Assembly: GCA_026129385.1 (NCBI GenBank)
Contig: JAHCIE010000210.1
Location: 1 to 6,012, forward strand
Direction of reading: 5' to 3'
Origin: Anaerolineae bacterium
GTDB taxonomy: Bacteria; Chloroflexota; Anaerolineae; Epilineales; JAHCIE01
Length of the DNA stretch: 6,012 bases
The position numbers and the translations under genes were made by a program. Of this stretch, positions 5,202-6,012 are shown piece after piece. Positions within the stretch are counted from its first letter, which is position 1; the number at the start of each line of letters is the position of its first letter. The notes under the pieces are model-generated. The model was given only the letters and a program-made list of their open reading frames with translations, did no database searches and was not told the origin of the DNA.

Positions 5202-6012
5202 ATGCGCACGACCTACGTTGACATGGATGAGCCGCGGCAAGACCGATTGAGCCTGGTCTGGCTCATCCTGGGTCTTGGGGTCACGGGCGTCTTCCTGTAC
5301 AAGGTGCTCGGCCTGCCTCACCTGCCGGCGACCTGGCCGACCTGGGACGGCGTTGTCACGACCCTCAAGGGCAGCGAGTTGCCCCTGGACGGGGTGCTGT
5401 ACTTCTTGACGATCCTGGGTTGGCTTCTGTGGGGCTGGCTGGCCTTCTCCCTGGCGCTCGAGCTCCTGGTCGTCGGCGCTGAGGCCCTATCGCGCGGTGC
5501 GGCCTGGGCAGCTGGGCTGCGGGCGGCGGCCGACCACCTGACCGCGCCGTTTGTGCGGCGCGTGGTGGACGGAGCCGTCGTGGCGGCGGTGGTCGTCAAT
5601 CTGGTGGGCCGCTCGGCGACACCGGCGGCCGCTGCGCCCCTCGACGAGACGCCCATCGTGCTCTACCACGAGGCGCCGCCCGATGCCGCGCCACCGCCTC
5701 AACCCCAGGCGCCGGACGAGGCGTCCGCCGAGGTGACGTACACCGTCCAGGCGGGCGACAGCCTGTGGGCCATCGCCGAGCGCTTCTACGGCGACGGCGA
5801 CGCCTTCCCGCGCCTGATTGTGGCCAACGTGGGGCGCGCGCAGCCGGGCGGCCAGCGGTTCAGGCCCCAGGGTATCATCCACCCAGGCTGGACCCTGGTC
5901 GTCCCCGAGCCCGTCCCGAATCACGTGGTTGAGCGGGAGCAGGTGGTATACGTGGTGGTGGCAGGGGATACCCTGTGGGACATTGCCGCGCGACGGTTGG
6001 GCGATCCGTTGC
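5202..6012 (+). CDS. multi-TM LysM-repeat protein (3' truncated), possible BTAD-type
   Basis: The frame stays open from ATG at 5202 to the window end, giving 270 residues of a longer protein. Membrane helices are predicted at about 17-38 and 65-91, the second with the Trp-rich 'LGWLLWGWLAFSLALELLV' (72-90). A third is at about 121-136. An Ala/Pro-rich linker (139-177) leads to a first LysM repeat at 180-235. It starts YTVQAGDSLWAIAERFYGDG and ends in 'IIHPGWTLVVP'. A second begins at 250 (YVVVAGDTLWDIAARRLGD) and is cut by the edge. LysM repeats bind N-acetylglucosamine polymers such as peptidoglycan, so the C-terminal part should be outside the membrane if helix three is an anchor. The long repeat spacing and the Trp-rich helix recall actinobacterial proteins that end in a BTAD (SARP-like) domain, placed beside Tad genes. 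That extension cannot be seen here. It likely shares the tad transcript. Confidence 0.82.
   Translation, partial: MRTTYVDMDEPRQDRLSLVWLILGLGVTGVFLYKVLGLPHLPATWPTWDGVVTTLKGSELPLDGVLYFLTILGWLLWGWLAFSLALELLVVGAEALSRGAAWAAGLRAAADHLTAPFVRRVVDGAVVAAVVVNLVGRSATPAAAAPLDETPIVLYHEAPPDAAPPPQPQAPDEASAEVTYTVQAGDSLWAIAERFYGDGDAFPRLIVANVGRAQPGGQRFRPQGIIHPGWTLVVPEPVPNHVVEREQVVYVVVAGDTLWDIAARRLGDPL

Noticed and set aside
4623..5321. Minus-strand open frame (232 codons) opposite the PKD-like gene.
   Set aside because: It has no motif or plausible ribosome site and spans the end of one real gene, the spacer and the start of another.
1..6012. CRISPR arrays, tRNA or rRNA genes, insertion sequences and attachment sites.
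   Set aside because: No regular spaced repeats, transposase motifs, terminal inverted repeats or tRNA-like cloverleaf were seen. Essentially all bases are in the eight genes.

Overview
This window is one strand of a high-GC bacterial chromosome. A 60-base sample in the second gene is about 72% GC by hand count. It carries the middle and distal part of a tad (tight adherence, Flp pilus) operon. All eight genes point rightward and are packed stop-to-start. The largest internal gap is 41 bases and there is no room for an internal terminator. The organism is most likely a Chloroflexota member, or less likely an actinobacterium. That rests on the GC content, strong Shine-Dalgarno sites, a short TadG without a von Willebrand domain, and a LysM/transmembrane protein and a secreted PKD-like protein of types I associate with monoderm Tad loci. 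This taxonomic call is inference.

Layout: the window opens inside tadB (1-809, 5' truncated). It is followed by tadC (814-1788), a small Flp major pilin gene (1830-2051), two successive TadE-type pseudopilin genes (2051-2470 and 2454-2900) and a short TadG-like gene (2897-3364). Four genes in a row (Flp, TadE, TadE, TadG) encode an N-terminal basic or charged leader ending in Gly, followed by a hydrophobic helix. The first three have the Glu at +5 expected for prepilin peptidase processing; TadG has Trp there.

Downstream are three less familiar envelope genes. The first encodes a single-pass membrane protein with a Thr/Pro linker and a probable NTF2-like domain (3374-4069). The second encodes a Sec-secreted protein with a PKD-like C-terminal region (4062-5180). 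The third encodes a three-TM protein with at least two LysM repeats that runs off the right edge (5202-6012). From its resemblance to actinobacterial proteins, I predict that this last one continues into further repeats and possibly a BTAD-type regulatory domain.

Working model: TadB and TadC form the inner-membrane platform, and a TadA ATPase (not in this window) drives assembly of Flp. TadE1 and TadE2 act as minor pilins and TadG as an anchor. The NTF2-like, PKD-like and LysM proteins may support passage through, or anchoring to, the thick cell wall of a cell lacking an outer-membrane secretin. The secretin, TadA, TadZ and prepilin peptidase genes are not visible here.
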